This document shows, piece by piece, positions 1 to 7,957 of a stretch of DNA of 47,447 nt. A model generated the notes under the pieces. It saw nothing but the letters and a program-made list of their open reading frames with translations. It was not told where the DNA came from and searched no databases. The first letter of the stretch is position 1; the number at the start of each line of letters is the position of its first letter. A program made the translations under genes and the position numbers. The DNA comes from Lishizhenia sp. (GTDB taxonomy: Bacteria; Bacteroidota; Bacteroidia; Flavobacteriales_D; Crocinitomicaceae): NCBI GenBank assembly GCA_007117055.1, contig SKHH01000038.1, forward strand, positions 1 through 47,447, read 5' to 3'.

Positions 1-449
1 AGTTCTGGTTTTTCATGGAAGAATAGTTTCACCTTTGCATTTTCAGAGATTTGTTCTTGGGAAGAGAAATTCATTTCCCAAACCTTTTGGTCTTGATGCC
101 ATTTTGTAACAAAGTATAAAAAGCCGTCAGAGTACCACCAAGTTTCAATACCATGTTGTTTTCCATTGACATAAGGGATTTCATACCTGTTTTGTCCGTT
201 TTCATGCCACCAAGTAGCAATGCCATGTCTTTGTCCATTGATATAAGGGATTTCACCCCTTTTATGTCCGTTGGGGTACCAATAAGTTTCAAGGCCATGT
301 ATTTGTCCGTTGACATAAGGAGTTTCATATCTCTTTTGTCCGCTGATATGCCACCAAGTTTCAATGCCATGTTTTTGTCCATTGACATAAGGGGTTTCAC
401 GTTTCTTTTTTCCGTTGGGATATGTGTATGTTTCAACTTTTGTTTTCAT
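1..449 (-). CDS. MORN-repeat protein, C-terminus beyond the window
   Basis: The frame opens at ATG 449 and stays open to the window edge, giving at least 149 residues. It contains four or more MORN-type repeats of the form YVNGQxHGxETWW, spaced about 23 residues apart and joined by NGxxxRxE linkers, then a non-repeat tail ending FFHEKPE. MORN variants of this kind are known from bacterial antitoxin-like and phage proteins, but no specific role can be assigned. A second MORN gene lies at 13600-13989. The long open frames on either strand here are by-products of the repeat periodicity; only this frame has the NG/HG/TWW pattern. Confidence 0.85.
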   Translation of the reverse strand, partial: MKTKVETYTYPNGKKKRETPYVNGQKHGIETWWHISGQKRYETPYVNGQIHGLETYWYPNGHKRGEIPYINGQRHGIATWWHENGQNRYEIPYVNGKQHGIETWWYSDGFLYFVTKWHQDQKVWEMNFSSQEQISENAKVKLFFHEKPE

Positions 450-530
450 GTAAACTTTGGTGTTTCATGGAAGAACAGTTCTAATTCTGTATCTTCAAGG
501 ATTTACTGATGGAAAGTGAATTGTATTTGT
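446..530 (-). pseudogene. Remnant 3' end of a second MORN gene
   Basis: On the minus strand this stretch aligns at roughly 70% with the tail of the MORN gene at bases 5-75. It ends in frame with LELFFHETPKFT and a TGA that overlaps the ATG of the downstream MORN gene. There is no start codon and the frame is interrupted upstream, so this is the decayed tail of a tandem duplicate. Confidence 0.6.
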
Positions 531-537
531 CACTATA

Positions 538-849
538 TCAGTCTTCATGTTCTCTTGATGGGGCATTAGATTTATAGTTAAGTTTTAGTTTTTTCAGAAC
601 ATCCAGTGTTTTTTTGTTGTGTTGATTGGACTTAAAGTCTATATATTCAAAAACAGGACGTGTTTCCAAGAATTGGATAAGTCTTTTAGAAATGAAAATA
701 CGTTTATACCATGGTAGTTTCATGATGTGTACAATCATTTTTTCTGCTTCGATGTATCTTTTTTGTGACAACTCCAATTGAGTCAACATTTTATCGAAGT
801 TATTGGTCATTATTTGATTGTGCTTTTTATATACATCAGATTCTTGCAT
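538..849 (-). CDS. Hypothetical protein, 103 aa
   Basis: Not recognised. Lysine-rich and predicted mostly helical, with a possible coiled segment at residues 15-45 (MLTQLELSQKRYIEAEKMI). The P element at 941-974 lies 92 bases upstream of the ATG, an unusually long leader that contains a perfect 10-bp inverted repeat. Transcribed toward the MORN gene. Confidence 0.75.
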   Translation of the reverse strand: MQESDVYKKHNQIMTNNFDKMLTQLELSQKRYIEAEKMIVHIMKLPWYKRIFISKRLIQFLETRPVFEYIDFKSNQHNKKTLDVLKKLKLNYKSNAPSREHED

Positions 850-907
850 CTTTCATTGGGTTTATAAGATTAAACGTTATTTTCTTCTGTTTGTTACAAA
901 GTAATTT

Positions 908-940
908 TTAATTAAACTCTTTCAAAAAAAGTTTAATTAA
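908..940 (-). promoter_or_regulatory. Perfect 10-bp inverted repeat in a leader
   Basis: TTAATTAAAC (908-917) and GTTTAATTAA (931-940) flank a 13-base A/T loop, immediately downstream of the P element at 941. It could be a leader hairpin or an operator. No other P-element leader has an equivalent. Confidence 0.5.
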
Positions 941-980
941 CAATGAGTTGGTGGGGAGAGTTTAGTGGATTTTAGGGCAT

Positions 981-1010
981 AAAAAAAGCCAGACATTTCT
1001 ATCTAGCTTT
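981..1010 (-). terminator. Intrinsic terminator after the ParB-like HTH gene
   Basis: On the minus strand AAAGCTAGA, an 8-base loop, TCTGGCTTT, then a T run. One G-U pair. It lies directly 3' of the gene ending at 1046 and just upstream of the P element at 941. Confidence 0.8.
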
Positions 1011-1045
1011 ACACATGAACTTTCTTATGTGTTTATGTGTGAGAG

Positions 1046-1525
1046 TTATTTTAGGTATACCATATCTACCAATTCAGATACTGGAGCACCTTCATTTAGT
1101 TTTTTAGCAAACTCTAAAAGAAGTTTAGCTTTCTTATTGCGATTACCTTCAATTTGCAAAGTAAATGCATTTATGCGGCTCTTCATGGTCATTTTGGTAA
1201 TGCCTTGAGATTGCATAATAGTTTCATTTCTTTGTCTTTGTTTAATATCCATTTGCACCAGTTCCCATAGGGAGAGTGTAGGATTTTCTTTTTTTTGTGT
1301 ATCGATGATTCGAATCACTCTAGTTGCAGGTATTAAACCATCTTCAATTGCTTTTAGAACTGGCTTTGGAGCTTCTGCTAATGAGATATATTTATAGACT
1401 GCTGGTTCAGATTTATCACATTTAGCAGCAATGTCTTTCACGCTCATTCCACGACGAAGTTTGAGGTCAAGAAAGTAACGACCTGCTTCTAGGGGGTTGT
1501 TGAAATTTTTTCTAATGTTAGGCAT
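1046..1525 (-). CDS. ParB/KorB-type DNA-binding protein without a nuclease domain
   Basis: 159 residues. A helix-turn-helix of the ParB/KorB kind covers about residues 25-75: MSVKDIAAKCDKSEPAVYKY, then LAEAPKPVLKAIEDGLIPAT. The N-terminal ParB (CTPase/nuclease-like) domain is absent, and the C-terminal half is basic and unrecognised. Likely a sequence-specific DNA binder acting in partition or regulation. It lacks a P element; instead a host-consensus promoter lies 80 bases upstream with a 9-bp inverted repeat between, suggesting transcription by unmodified host polymerase and possible autoregulation. It follows the full-length ParB-like gene. Confidence 0.8.
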   Translation of the reverse strand: MPNIRKNFNNPLEAGRYFLDLKLRRGMSVKDIAAKCDKSEPAVYKYISLAEAPKPVLKAIEDGLIPATRVIRIIDTQKKENPTLSLWELVQMDIKQRQRNETIMQSQGITKMTMKSRINAFTLQIEGNRNKKAKLLLEFAKKLNEGAPVSELVDMVYLK

Positions 1526-1547
1526 GGCTATATGTTTTATCTACTAT

Positions 1548-1587
1548 CATAACTTTGAAACCTATAAAAAGTTCTTAAAAAGTTATG
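1548..1587 (-). promoter_or_regulatory. Operator-like inverted repeat
   Basis: CATAACTTT (1548-1556) and AAAGTTATG (1579-1587) are perfect inverted 9-mers between the host-type promoter and the ATG of the ParB-like HTH gene. A plausible autoregulatory site; not demonstrable from sequence alone. Confidence 0.4.
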
Positions 1588-1605
1588 AACAATTTAAAGT
1601 TGATG

Positions 1606-1635
1606 CAAATTTACGATTTTTTTTGTAATAAACAA
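1606..1635 (-). promoter_or_regulatory. Host-consensus Bacteroidota promoter
   Basis: On the minus strand TTG (1633-1635), 19 bases, TAAATTTG (1606-1613). This matches the Bacteroidota housekeeping pattern TTG / N19-21 / TAnnTTTG exactly. Expected start near 1599, driving the gene at 1046-1525. Confidence 0.65.
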
Positions 1636-1670
1636 TAAGATTATTAGTTTAATATGTTAAAAACAGCGAA

Positions 1671-1700
1671 AGAAAAAAGGGAGCTAAAATTAGCCCCCTC
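1671..1700 (-). terminator. Intrinsic terminator after parB-like gene
   Basis: On the minus strand GGGGGCTAA, TT, TTAGCTCCC followed by six T. It separates the full-length ParB-like gene from the shorter one. Confidence 0.75.
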
Positions 1701-1731
1701 CTTTCAAACCACATATTGGTTTATTTGTTGC

Positions 1732-2655
1732 TTACGCCTCGTTTGAGACTTCAGCTCCAACCACCAGAGCGAGGATGTCTTGTTTCGAGGTATCACCTTT
1801 GAGTGCGGCATCCAATTGGATGAGCATTTTAGCTCCTTCTGTTGGCGAGTCTACAACTTCGCTGATAATTTCAGCTAATTTCTGGTTGTAGCTTTTCTCA
1901 GCAAAAGGCACTTTTTTGGTTTTCCCTTTTTTCAGGGTTGATTTGGTGGCTTTGGCTTGTTTCTTTTTGCCATTACCTTTCCCTGGGTTTGCTTGTGGCG
2001 CTTCTGCAGCTTGTGCTTTTGCATCTTCAATAGCCACATTGACAGATTCAATCAATTCCTCTTCACTTGAAGTTTCAGACATAATTTGTCGAACAGCTGT
2101 GAGGGAGATTTCATCATTCTGCACTTTCACTTGCACTTCTTGTGGTGCTTTAAAGAGAGAAGCATAGTTGTAGAAGGTGGCTTGTGAAATGTTCATCACA
2201 CCACACGTGTAGTCACGCACTTCTTTTGCAGTAGCTTCTGGGTTTTGTGCCAAGAAAGCATTCGACAGTGCGTCTGCCAATTCTGCATTTTCAACGTCTG
2301 TGAAAGACTTTCCACTGTTAGAAGTGGCTTGCTGCTCCAGACGGCTCAACAGGTCTTCAGAAGTTGGAATGAAAGGAAGAGAAGGAACCCCTGCTTTACG
2401 AGCGAGACGTACACGTCGTTCTCCATCGGTAATTACAATATTCCCAGTCTTACGGTCACGAAAACCTGTAACAGGAGGAATTTTGTAAGGGTCTTCTTGA
2501 AAGGTTCGAGCCAAACGGTCAGCCTCTAACTGGGTAATCCCAAAGTCTTTGCGTTTGTTGAAACCTTCTTCTACGACGAATTCGTCGATTTGCTTAAGAG
2601 TTGCCTTCTTGTAAGGCGCTGTCCCCTCAGGGATTTGGATTTGATTTTTGCTCAT
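1732..2655 (-). CDS. ParB-like partition or regulatory protein
   Basis: 307 residues. The N-terminal ParB domain carries the hallmark TDGERRVRLARKAG (residues 77-90) followed by PSLPFI. A helix-turn-helix follows at about 145-195 (VMNISQATFYNYASLFKAP, then DEISLTAVRQI). Residues 220-255 are a lysine-rich linker (GKKKQAKATK), and the C-terminus is a short acidic domain. ParB proteins bind parS-like sites and load onto DNA for partition; phage homologues can also act as regulators. No ParA is in the window. No P element precedes it; the 90-base upstream region has nested inverted repeats. Confidence 0.85.
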   Translation of the reverse strand: MSKNQIQIPEGTAPYKKATLKQIDEFVVEEGFNKRKDFGITQLEADRLARTFQEDPYKIPPVTGFRDRKTGNIVITDGERRVRLARKAGVPSLPFIPTSEDLLSRLEQQATSNSGKSFTDVENAELADALSNAFLAQNPEATAKEVRDYTCGVMNISQATFYNYASLFKAPQEVQVKVQNDEISLTAVRQIMSETSSEEELIESVNVAIEDAKAQAAEAPQANPGKGNGKKKQAKATKSTLKKGKTKKVPFAEKSYNQKLAEIISEVVDSPTEGAKMLIQLDAALKGDTSKQDILALVVGAEVSNEA

Positions 2656-2692
2656 GGCAATTTGAAATTAAATGGTTTGTATGAAAGTATAC

Positions 2693-2725
2693 GAGAATTG
2701 AACTATAAAGTTACACTATATTCTC
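2693..2725 (-). promoter_or_regulatory. Nested inverted repeats upstream of the ParB-like gene
   Basis: GAGAAT (2693-2698) and ATTCTC (2720-2725) enclose the palindrome AACTATAAAGTT (2701-2712). Position 40-70 bases before the ATG is compatible with an operator or centromere-like site. Confidence 0.4.
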
Positions 2726-2749
2726 ATTTTTTTTTTTCTTTTCTTTTTT

Positions 2750-3328
2750 CTACTTAAACACTTTAGGGTCAATGCCTAATGAAATGTAGTAGTCTTGCAT
2801 AAGGATTTTATATCCTTGCAGTTGCTGTTTTTGGATTGCTGCTACAATTAACTTGATAGCACTTGGTGGGTTTCCTGTTTTTTTGAACAGATTTGCGATG
2901 CTGCTTGCACCATATAATGTACTTATGTACATTTTCCCATCTTTTTCTATGAGCAACCCTTTTTTTGCGAGTTTCAACATTTCTTTTTGTTCAATAAAAT
3001 GGGAGACAGCAAAATCTAAGTTGTCATTCACTTCAAATGTACTGCCTGTGCCTGTGTCAATTTTGACTTTGGGCAGTTTTTTAAATTCTTCTTCTAACTT
3101 TAGAAGTAGTTGTCGGTTTTGTTTCAGTTTTGTAGACGGTTCATAATCACCGTTTGGTTTTCTATCAATAGAGCCAATGGGATTTACATCAGGCATTCCG
3201 CCATTTCCATCATCATAGTAATTAGCAATTTGTTTCCCTTGGTATTTTACAACACAACGAATTACTGTCCCTTCATGCCCTTCCATGGTTTGCATTTTCG
3301 AAAATGTTACTGGTATTCCTTTATACAT
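2750..3328 (-). CDS. Hypothetical protein, 192 aa
   Basis: Not recognised. The frame is open to 3427, but a P element at 3357-3386 lies inside that extension, so the first ATG after it (MYKGIPVTFSK) is taken as the start. Basic and lysine-rich, with DDGNGGMPDVNP near residue 40. It ends just before the ParB-like gene's upstream repeats. Confidence 0.75.
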   Translation of the reverse strand: MYKGIPVTFSKMQTMEGHEGTVIRCVVKYQGKQIANYYDDGNGGMPDVNPIGSIDRKPNGDYEPSTKLKQNRQLLLKLEEEFKKLPKVKIDTGTGSTFEVNDNLDFAVSHFIEQKEMLKLAKKGLLIEKDGKMYISTLYGASSIANLFKKTGNPPSAIKLIVAAIQKQQLQGYKILMQDYYISLGIDPKVFK

Positions 3329-3381
3329 TGGGATATTGTTTTTGGGTTTGTGATGGCAATGAGTTTCAAGGGAGAGTTTGG

Positions 3382-3690
3382 TTATCCTTTTTCTATTAAC
3401 CTTATAGAATTCATCTGTGAATGCCATATTCTCGCTTCCCTTTTACCAACTTTTCCATTAGAATTAAAAAGGCGAACCATGTAATATTGTGGATACACAC
3501 CTGAAAACTCTATCATAAAAATCAAGCCTTTTCTCACAGTTGTACCATCCACCCATTTAATGGTGTCTCCAATGTCAAAGCCATGTTTTTCAACAAAATT
3601 ACGTTCATTTATTATTCTTTGCTTTCTTCTGTTTTCAGATAGCAATTCGATGAGGCTTTGTTCTTCTTGTTGAAGTTGTTCTAAATTCAT
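3382..3690 (-). CDS. Hypothetical protein, 102 aa
   Basis: Not recognised. An N-terminal glutamate/glutamine-rich helix (LEQLQQEEQSLIELLSENRR) precedes a beta-rich part with GFDIGDTIKWVDGT. Its TAA lies in the left edge of the P element at 3357, as in most genes here. No P element stands before it; a strong hairpin at 3710 separates it from the previous gene, so it may be read through or have its own promoter. Confidence 0.75.
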   Translation of the reverse strand: MNLEQLQQEEQSLIELLSENRRKQRIINERNFVEKHGFDIGDTIKWVDGTTVRKGLIFMIEFSGVYPQYYMVRLFNSNGKVGKREARIWHSQMNSIRLIEKG

Positions 3691-3709
3691 ATCTCAAATA
3701 AATTAACAA

Positions 3710-3748
3710 AAATATAAGTGAATGATACTTGACCATTCACTTATATTT
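3710..3748. terminator. Perfect 15-bp hairpin between genes
   Basis: AAATATAAGTGAATG and CATTCACTTATATTT are perfect inverted arms with a 9-base loop. Too A/T-rich for a classical terminator and with only short T runs, but it is the sole feature between two genes and may act in both directions. Confidence 0.55.
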
Positions 3749-3757
3749 GTTTGGTTA

Positions 3758-4066
3758 TTAAATCAGGTCGAGTAGTTGTCGGACGGTCAAACCGTTATTC
3801 TCGAATGCTTCTAAGAAAGTAACATTCAAATCTTCCACTTCAACTGAATCGTCAATTTCAGCTTGTGTTTCCAGACGTGCCAGTACATCAACGGTAAATT
3901 CATCCATACTCAACAATTGCGACAAGTTATGGACTCGTAGTCGTTCTACCAGTTGCCCTACTTGAGCGGCAAGGGCTTCAAATTCTTGTGATGGGTCATT
4001 TTCAGTCCAGTCAGCACTTGCGTTTGCGATAAGAACTTTTTGAAATTGGAGTAATTGGGTTTTCAT
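3758..4066 (-). CDS. Hypothetical acidic protein, 102 aa
   Basis: Not recognised. Strongly acidic and mostly helical, with leucine-rich segments (LSQLLSMDEFTVDVLARLET). P element 4091-4124, leader 24 bases. Confidence 0.75.
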   Translation of the reverse strand: MKTQLLQFQKVLIANASADWTENDPSQEFEALAAQVGQLVERLRVHNLSQLLSMDEFTVDVLARLETQAEIDDSVEVEDLNVTFLEAFENNGLTVRQLLDLI

Positions 4067-4121
4067 GGGAATAAGTATTGATTATGACTACAATGAGTTG
4101 ATGGGGAGAGTTTGGTGGATT

Positions 4122-4568
4122 TTAGAAGCGAGTTTCTACTGCATAGATAGCATTAAACTCTTCCAAAGATATTTCAACCACCTTCTCCAAGGTAAGGGCA
4201 ATTTCTCCACCAAAAAAGTACCAACAATTACCTTGACATTCCACATTCTCATCATGGTAAAATTCAGAGGCTATGTTATGAGACATTTCTTCTGCCTCTT
4301 CGAGTGAAGATGCTATCAGGGTGCTTTTATGGTAGTACTGCCGTTCTCCATTCTGCTCTTTAAAGACACGAAAGAAATGTTTCTCATTAGGATTTTCAGG
4401 TTCTAACAATGTAACTTCTTTACAAGAAATGCCAGATGGATTAACCCATTTCATTTCACTAGACACTGCATCTTCTAAGTTGTAGTCTTCAAGTTCATTT
4501 CCTGCTTCAAGGAAATTCTTTTTTAGAACTTTTTCATTGACGTCACAGCGAATTGACACTTTGTTCAT
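4122..4568 (-). CDS. Hypothetical protein, 148 aa
   Basis: Not recognised. Start taken at ATG 4568 (MNKVSIRCDVNEK); an upstream TTG in frame lies within the P element at 4599. Acidic; three cysteines in the C-terminal third. Its 30-base leader, with AAATAGAAACCCC, is nearly identical to that of the next gene upstream, pointing to a duplicated promoter and leader. Confidence 0.8.
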   Translation of the reverse strand: MNKVSIRCDVNEKVLKKNFLEAGNELEDYNLEDAVSSEMKWVNPSGISCKEVTLLEPENPNEKHFFRVFKEQNGERQYYHKSTLIASSLEEAEEMSHNIASEFYHDENVECQGNCWYFFGGEIALTLEKVVEISLEEFNAIYAVETRF

Positions 4569-4629
4569 AATATAAGTTTTAAGGGGGTTTCTATTTAACA
4601 ATGAGTTGATGGGGAGAGTTTGGTGGATT

Positions 4630-5103
4630 TTAGTCCACCAGTTTTTGGTAATGATTTAAAAGTGCTTGTTTTTCCTTTTTCTCAAGTGAGTCTCCAAATT
4701 CGTCTCTTATAGACTCAATCAAGTCTGCACGGGAATCAAAAAAATCTTCTATTACTTCATCTGGCGATACAATGTCATTCACTTGACATAAGTCAAACAA
4801 TTCTTTAAGCGTCCAATCTTCCAATGGGCTGCAACATAGTTGCTCGATATGAGAAACATCTTCTTCCAGAATGGTTATAGACTGGTCAAGCTCAGAAAGT
4901 TCTGAATTGAAGAAGTTTTTTTTATCTAAGAAGAAATAGATTTGTTCATCTATTTTTTCTGCTTCTGGTGAGGTGTCCATGTTTTGAATTAACAAGTCTT
5001 CAAGTTCTGTGGTAGACACAATCACATCAAGGATTACATCATCTTCTTGAAGATGTATTTTAAGGTGACGTGTTGGGAATTTTTTTTCTTTGTAAGAAAT
5101 CAT
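4630..5103 (-). CDS. Hypothetical acidic protein, 157 aa
   Basis: Not recognised. Start at ATG 5103 (MISYKEKKFPTRHLKIH) after the P element at 5134. Very rich in Asp/Glu (EDVSHIEQ, PDEVIEDFFDSRADL). Shares its leader sequence with the 4122-4568 gene although the proteins are not obviously related. Confidence 0.8.
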   Translation of the reverse strand: MISYKEKKFPTRHLKIHLQEDDVILDVIVSTTELEDLLIQNMDTSPEAEKIDEQIYFFLDKKNFFNSELSELDQSITILEEDVSHIEQLCCSPLEDWTLKELFDLCQVNDIVSPDEVIEDFFDSRADLIESIRDEFGDSLEKKEKQALLNHYQKLVD

Positions 5104-5163
5104 GGGGAAATGGTTTAAGGGGTTTCTATTTAGCAATGAGTTGATGAAGAGAGTTTGGTGGGT

Positions 5164-5586
5164 TTAAATATTTCCTAGATATTGTGAAGGCTTGGCTCCT
5201 TGTCCTTTCTTCTCTTCAAACAATTGAAGCAATTCGTGGCAGATTTGCCGTCCAGAACGGTTTCTTGGGTCTGTAAACCTGCAGCTTGATTGGTTGGTAT
5301 CTTCTGGATTTTCAATTTTTTCTGCGAGTGTTTCTATTATTAGAAGCATCATACGAACAAAATTTTGTTCTAGTGTACGATGACCAGTTGCCAGCACCAT
5401 TGCTTGCATCATAATTTCGCCATTTACTTTGCTACTACTATTGAGTGCATTGCCAATTTTATCAAAGGCTTCGAACAGTTCTTCGGTTTGCTTTACTTCC
5501 CAAGGGTGTAAATATTCTGTTCCATCTTCATTGAGTTGAAACAAATTTTTTTCTGTGAGATAATTGATAAATGCCTGCTTGTCCAT
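5164..5586 (-). CDS. Hypothetical protein, 140 aa
   Basis: Not recognised. Helical; methionine-rich stretch MMQAMVLATGHRTLEQNFVR at 59-78, then an Arg/Ser-containing loop (RFTDPRNRSGRQIC). P element 5609-5642 has a 12-base spacer, the only such case found. Confidence 0.8.
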   Translation of the reverse strand: MDKQAFINYLTEKNLFQLNEDGTEYLHPWEVKQTEELFEAFDKIGNALNSSSKVNGEIMMQAMVLATGHRTLEQNFVRMMLLIIETLAEKIENPEDTNQSSCRFTDPRNRSGRQICHELLQLFEEKKGQGAKPSQYLGNI

Positions 5587-5639
5587 GCTGTTGGGTTTTA
5601 ATTATTCTTAATGAGTGTACAAGATGAGGTTTGGTGGAT

Positions 5640-5906
5640 TTAATCTATTTCTTGGTTGCCATTTTTGTCTGTGGTGATAACTTCTGCTCCTTGGAGAGAA
5701 ATTGTACCTTCAGATTTAACGCCTGATTCATGAATAACAAAAATCCCATTGGTATATGTGTTGGCATCTTCTGGCGCTAATCCTTCTTCGGTGTCCTGCG
5801 CTTGGCTCATTAGACCTCTTACGGCTTTATGAGCTATTTCAGGTATTTGGGAAGCAGAAACTGCATCTTCAAATTCAATTGTAAGGATAAAACTTACTTT
5901 TTTCAT
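5640..5906 (-). CDS. Hypothetical protein, 88 aa
   Basis: Not recognised. Short alpha/beta pattern: a hydrophobic strand VSFILTIEFED, a helix, then GTISLQGAEVITTDK. P element 5931-5964. Confidence 0.75.
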   Translation of the reverse strand: MKKVSFILTIEFEDAVSASQIPEIAHKAVRGLMSQAQDTEEGLAPEDANTYTNGIFVIHESGVKSEGTISLQGAEVITTDKNGNQEID

Positions 5907-5961
5907 GGGGATAAGTGTTTAATTTGGTTGCAATGAGTTATGGATGAGTGTTTGGTGGATT

Positions 5962-6336
5962 TTAGTATTCAACATCATCTTCGGTTTCATCATTCCATTT
6001 TTCTTCTGTAATGATATACCCCATTCTGTTAACAATATGCAACCCTTTTGAAATGTACCAGATAGGCTCTAAACCTTGTTCTACTGCTTCATTTTGCGCC
6101 TTTCCACAGCAACAAACTTCTTCTTGTTCATTACAATCACACTTAAAGTTATCAACAAAAGTGTCATAAGGATTGTCATCGTTGACAATAACTGTCCAAA
6201 TGTTGCGTACATCTTGTTCTAAAACAAAAGCAAGTTCTTCTCCATAGGTTTCAAACACAATTCCGTCTATGGGTGTTTCTGGGTTGAGATGATTTTGGAT
6301 TGGTTTAAAGTGTTTTTCGAAATCTTCGTATTGCAT
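5962..6336 (-). CDS. Hypothetical cysteine-cluster protein, 124 aa
   Basis: Not recognised. Acidic, with a central cluster CDCNEQEEVCCCGK (five cysteines within 14 residues) that could bind metal. P element 6358-6390. Lies directly downstream of the sigma factor gene. Confidence 0.75.
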   Translation of the reverse strand: MQYEDFEKHFKPIQNHLNPETPIDGIVFETYGEELAFVLEQDVRNIWTVIVNDDNPYDTFVDNFKCDCNEQEEVCCCGKAQNEAVEQGLEPIWYISKGLHIVNRMGYIITEEKWNDETEDDVEY

Positions 6337-6386
6337 GATGATGGTGTTTATGTCTTTAATGAGTTAATAGGGAGAGTTTGGTGGAA

Positions 6387-7007
6387 TTAAAATCGTTCCT
6401 GAAGGTTCAGTTCTACAGCAAACTTTTCCATCTTATTTTTGGCTCGATGCAATTGTATTTTTACTGTACCGATTGGTTTCCCAATAATTTCTGCAATTTC
6501 ATCGTATGAAAGTTCTTCAAAATAACGCAATTCAATGATTTTTTTCATTTGAGGAGATAGCATATCTATCAAGTCACGCACCATGTCTTTACGTGCGTTT
6601 ATGTGAATCGCTTCCTCTGGGTTTGGTTCCGAATCTTTCAGGCTCATCATTAATTTATGAGAACGAAGATTATTATCAGCTACTTCATTGGTCAATGGGT
6701 CTTTTAAAGACACAATATCCAGTTTTCTTTTACGTTTCACGTCGATGACGTGGTTGTTAGCGATTTTGAACACCCATGTAGAAAACGCTTTAGTAGGTTG
6801 ATATTGGTCAATGTGAGAGAAAACTTTTTCCCAAACTTGTTGCACAATATCCTCTGCTTCTTCAACTTGTCGCACCATTTTAGAAACAAAAAACAAGAGG
6901 CTACGATTAAATCGTTTTACCAACAGTTGGCTTGCTATGTTTTTTTCGCGTTCTGTGCTGTTTCCTTGGAGAATAGCAACTTGGGCTTCTACATTCAATT
7001 CTTTCAT
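6387..7007 (-). CDS. ECF-type sigma-70 family factor
   Basis: 206 residues. Region 2 spans about 25-95 and contains EDIVQQVWEKVF (52-63) and STWVFKIANNHVIDVKRKRK (76-95). Region 4 spans about 145-198 with LSPQMKKIIELRYFEELSYD and the helix-turn-helix IAEIIGKPIGTVKIQLHRAK (171-190). Regions 1.1 and 3 are absent, as in ECF factors. It would bind core RNA polymerase and direct it to specific promoters. No anti-sigma factor gene is adjacent. Its own start follows a P element (7013-7046), so if it reads P elements it would activate itself and nearly every gene in the window; that link is inference. Confidence 0.9.
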   Translation of the reverse strand: MKELNVEAQVAILQGNSTEREKNIASQLLVKRFNRSLLFFVSKMVRQVEEAEDIVQQVWEKVFSHIDQYQPTKAFSTWVFKIANNHVIDVKRKRKLDIVSLKDPLTNEVADNNLRSHKLMMSLKDSEPNPEEAIHINARKDMVRDLIDMLSPQMKKIIELRYFEELSYDEIAEIIGKPIGTVKIQLHRAKNKMEKFAVELNLQERF

Positions 7008-7042
7008 ATCTACAATGAGTTGCTGGGGAGAGTTTGGTGGAT

Positions 7043-7444
7043 TTAAAGTTCTTCAAAAAGTGGTTTAATTGCTATTACATTTTCTCGTCGCTCTATCATA
7101 ACCCGAAAACGCCCAAACTTAGCATCATAAACTTCATGTGTTTCAATAGATTCATCTAACACAATCGGTTTTTGATTTTTATTCTTAGAACTCCAATCAC
7201 TCATTAAGTGATTAAGGTCAAGAACATCAAAAGAAACAACCTCTATTGGGGTTTGATTTACTGTTTCAACAGGATAAACTTGGACACCTTCTCGTGTGAG
7301 ATACTGGATATAACCTCCTTCCAAAACTTCTCCATAGTTAATAATGGAAGTCATGTTAACTTTACGCTTACCTTCTGGTGTTGATTTTGATTTATAAATC
7401 TCCATCAAGATAAGGTGAGTATTAGATGTATTTAGTCGATTCAT
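7043..7444 (-). CDS. Hypothetical protein, 133 aa
   Basis: Not recognised. Beta-rich centre (GGYIQYLTREGVQVYPVE), C-terminal half with KFGRFRVMIERRENVIAIKP. Located directly upstream of the sigma factor gene and separated from it by a P element, so independently transcribed. Own P element 7450-7483. Confidence 0.75.
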   Translation of the reverse strand: MNRLNTSNTHLILMEIYKSKSTPEGKRKVNMTSIINYGEVLEGGYIQYLTREGVQVYPVETVNQTPIEVVSFDVLDLNHLMSDWSSKNKNQKPIVLDESIETHEVYDAKFGRFRVMIERRENVIAIKPLFEEL

Positions 7445-7480
7445 ATCTACAATGAGTTATGGATTGGAGTCTGGTGGGTT

Positions 7481-7921
7481 TTAGAGAGCATTTAAGTCTC
7501 CGTCAAAATATGTGGGATTTTCGATATCATCCCCAAAATATAATTGCAATGGCACATTTGGGAATGCTGTTTCAGCTTCTTTTTGCGTTCCAAATACCCC
7601 GAAAGAAGGAAAGTTGGCAGCAATCACATCTGAGTGAGATAAATCGGGTTGCCAATAGCTTTCAACTTCCTCTGCGATATTTACTTTGGAAATGAATACC
7701 CAATCATTCATCCCTACTGTTTCTTCTAAGTTATATGCAAGCAAAAAATCTGATACTGAATATGCATTACCTAATGATGCTGCTCGTTGCATGAACTCAA
7801 AAGCTTCTTTTGGCATTTTGCCGCCTGCATCTTCAATTTCAGACCATTCTTGAATGGTATAAGCATCGGTGCTAACTTTGTCGTCATCTGCACTTAAAAC
7901 GTAAACTGTAAGATTTTTCAT
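7481..7921 (-). CDS. Hypothetical acidic protein, 146 aa
   Basis: Not recognised. Acidic, aromatic-rich; includes DDKVSTDAYTIQEWSEIEDA near the N-terminus, resembling small antirestriction- or host-takeover-type proteins only in composition. P element 7927-7960, ATG 5 bases after it. Confidence 0.75.
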   Translation of the reverse strand: MKNLTVYVLSADDDKVSTDAYTIQEWSEIEDAGGKMPKEAFEFMQRAASLGNAYSVSDFLLAYNLEETVGMNDWVFISKVNIAEEVESYWQPDLSHSDVIAANFPSFGVFGTQKEAETAFPNVPLQLYFGDDIENPTYFDGDLNAL

Positions 7922-7957
7922 GTCTACAATGAGTTATAGGTTTGAGTCTGGTGGGTT

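Noticed and set aside
71..509. Long open frames on both strands over the left-edge MORN gene
   Set aside because: They are offset readings of the same 69-bp periodicity; only the frame starting at 449 and running off the edge has the MORN pattern.
2750..3427. Longer start for the 192-aa gene
   Set aside because: A full P element at 3357 lies inside the extension.
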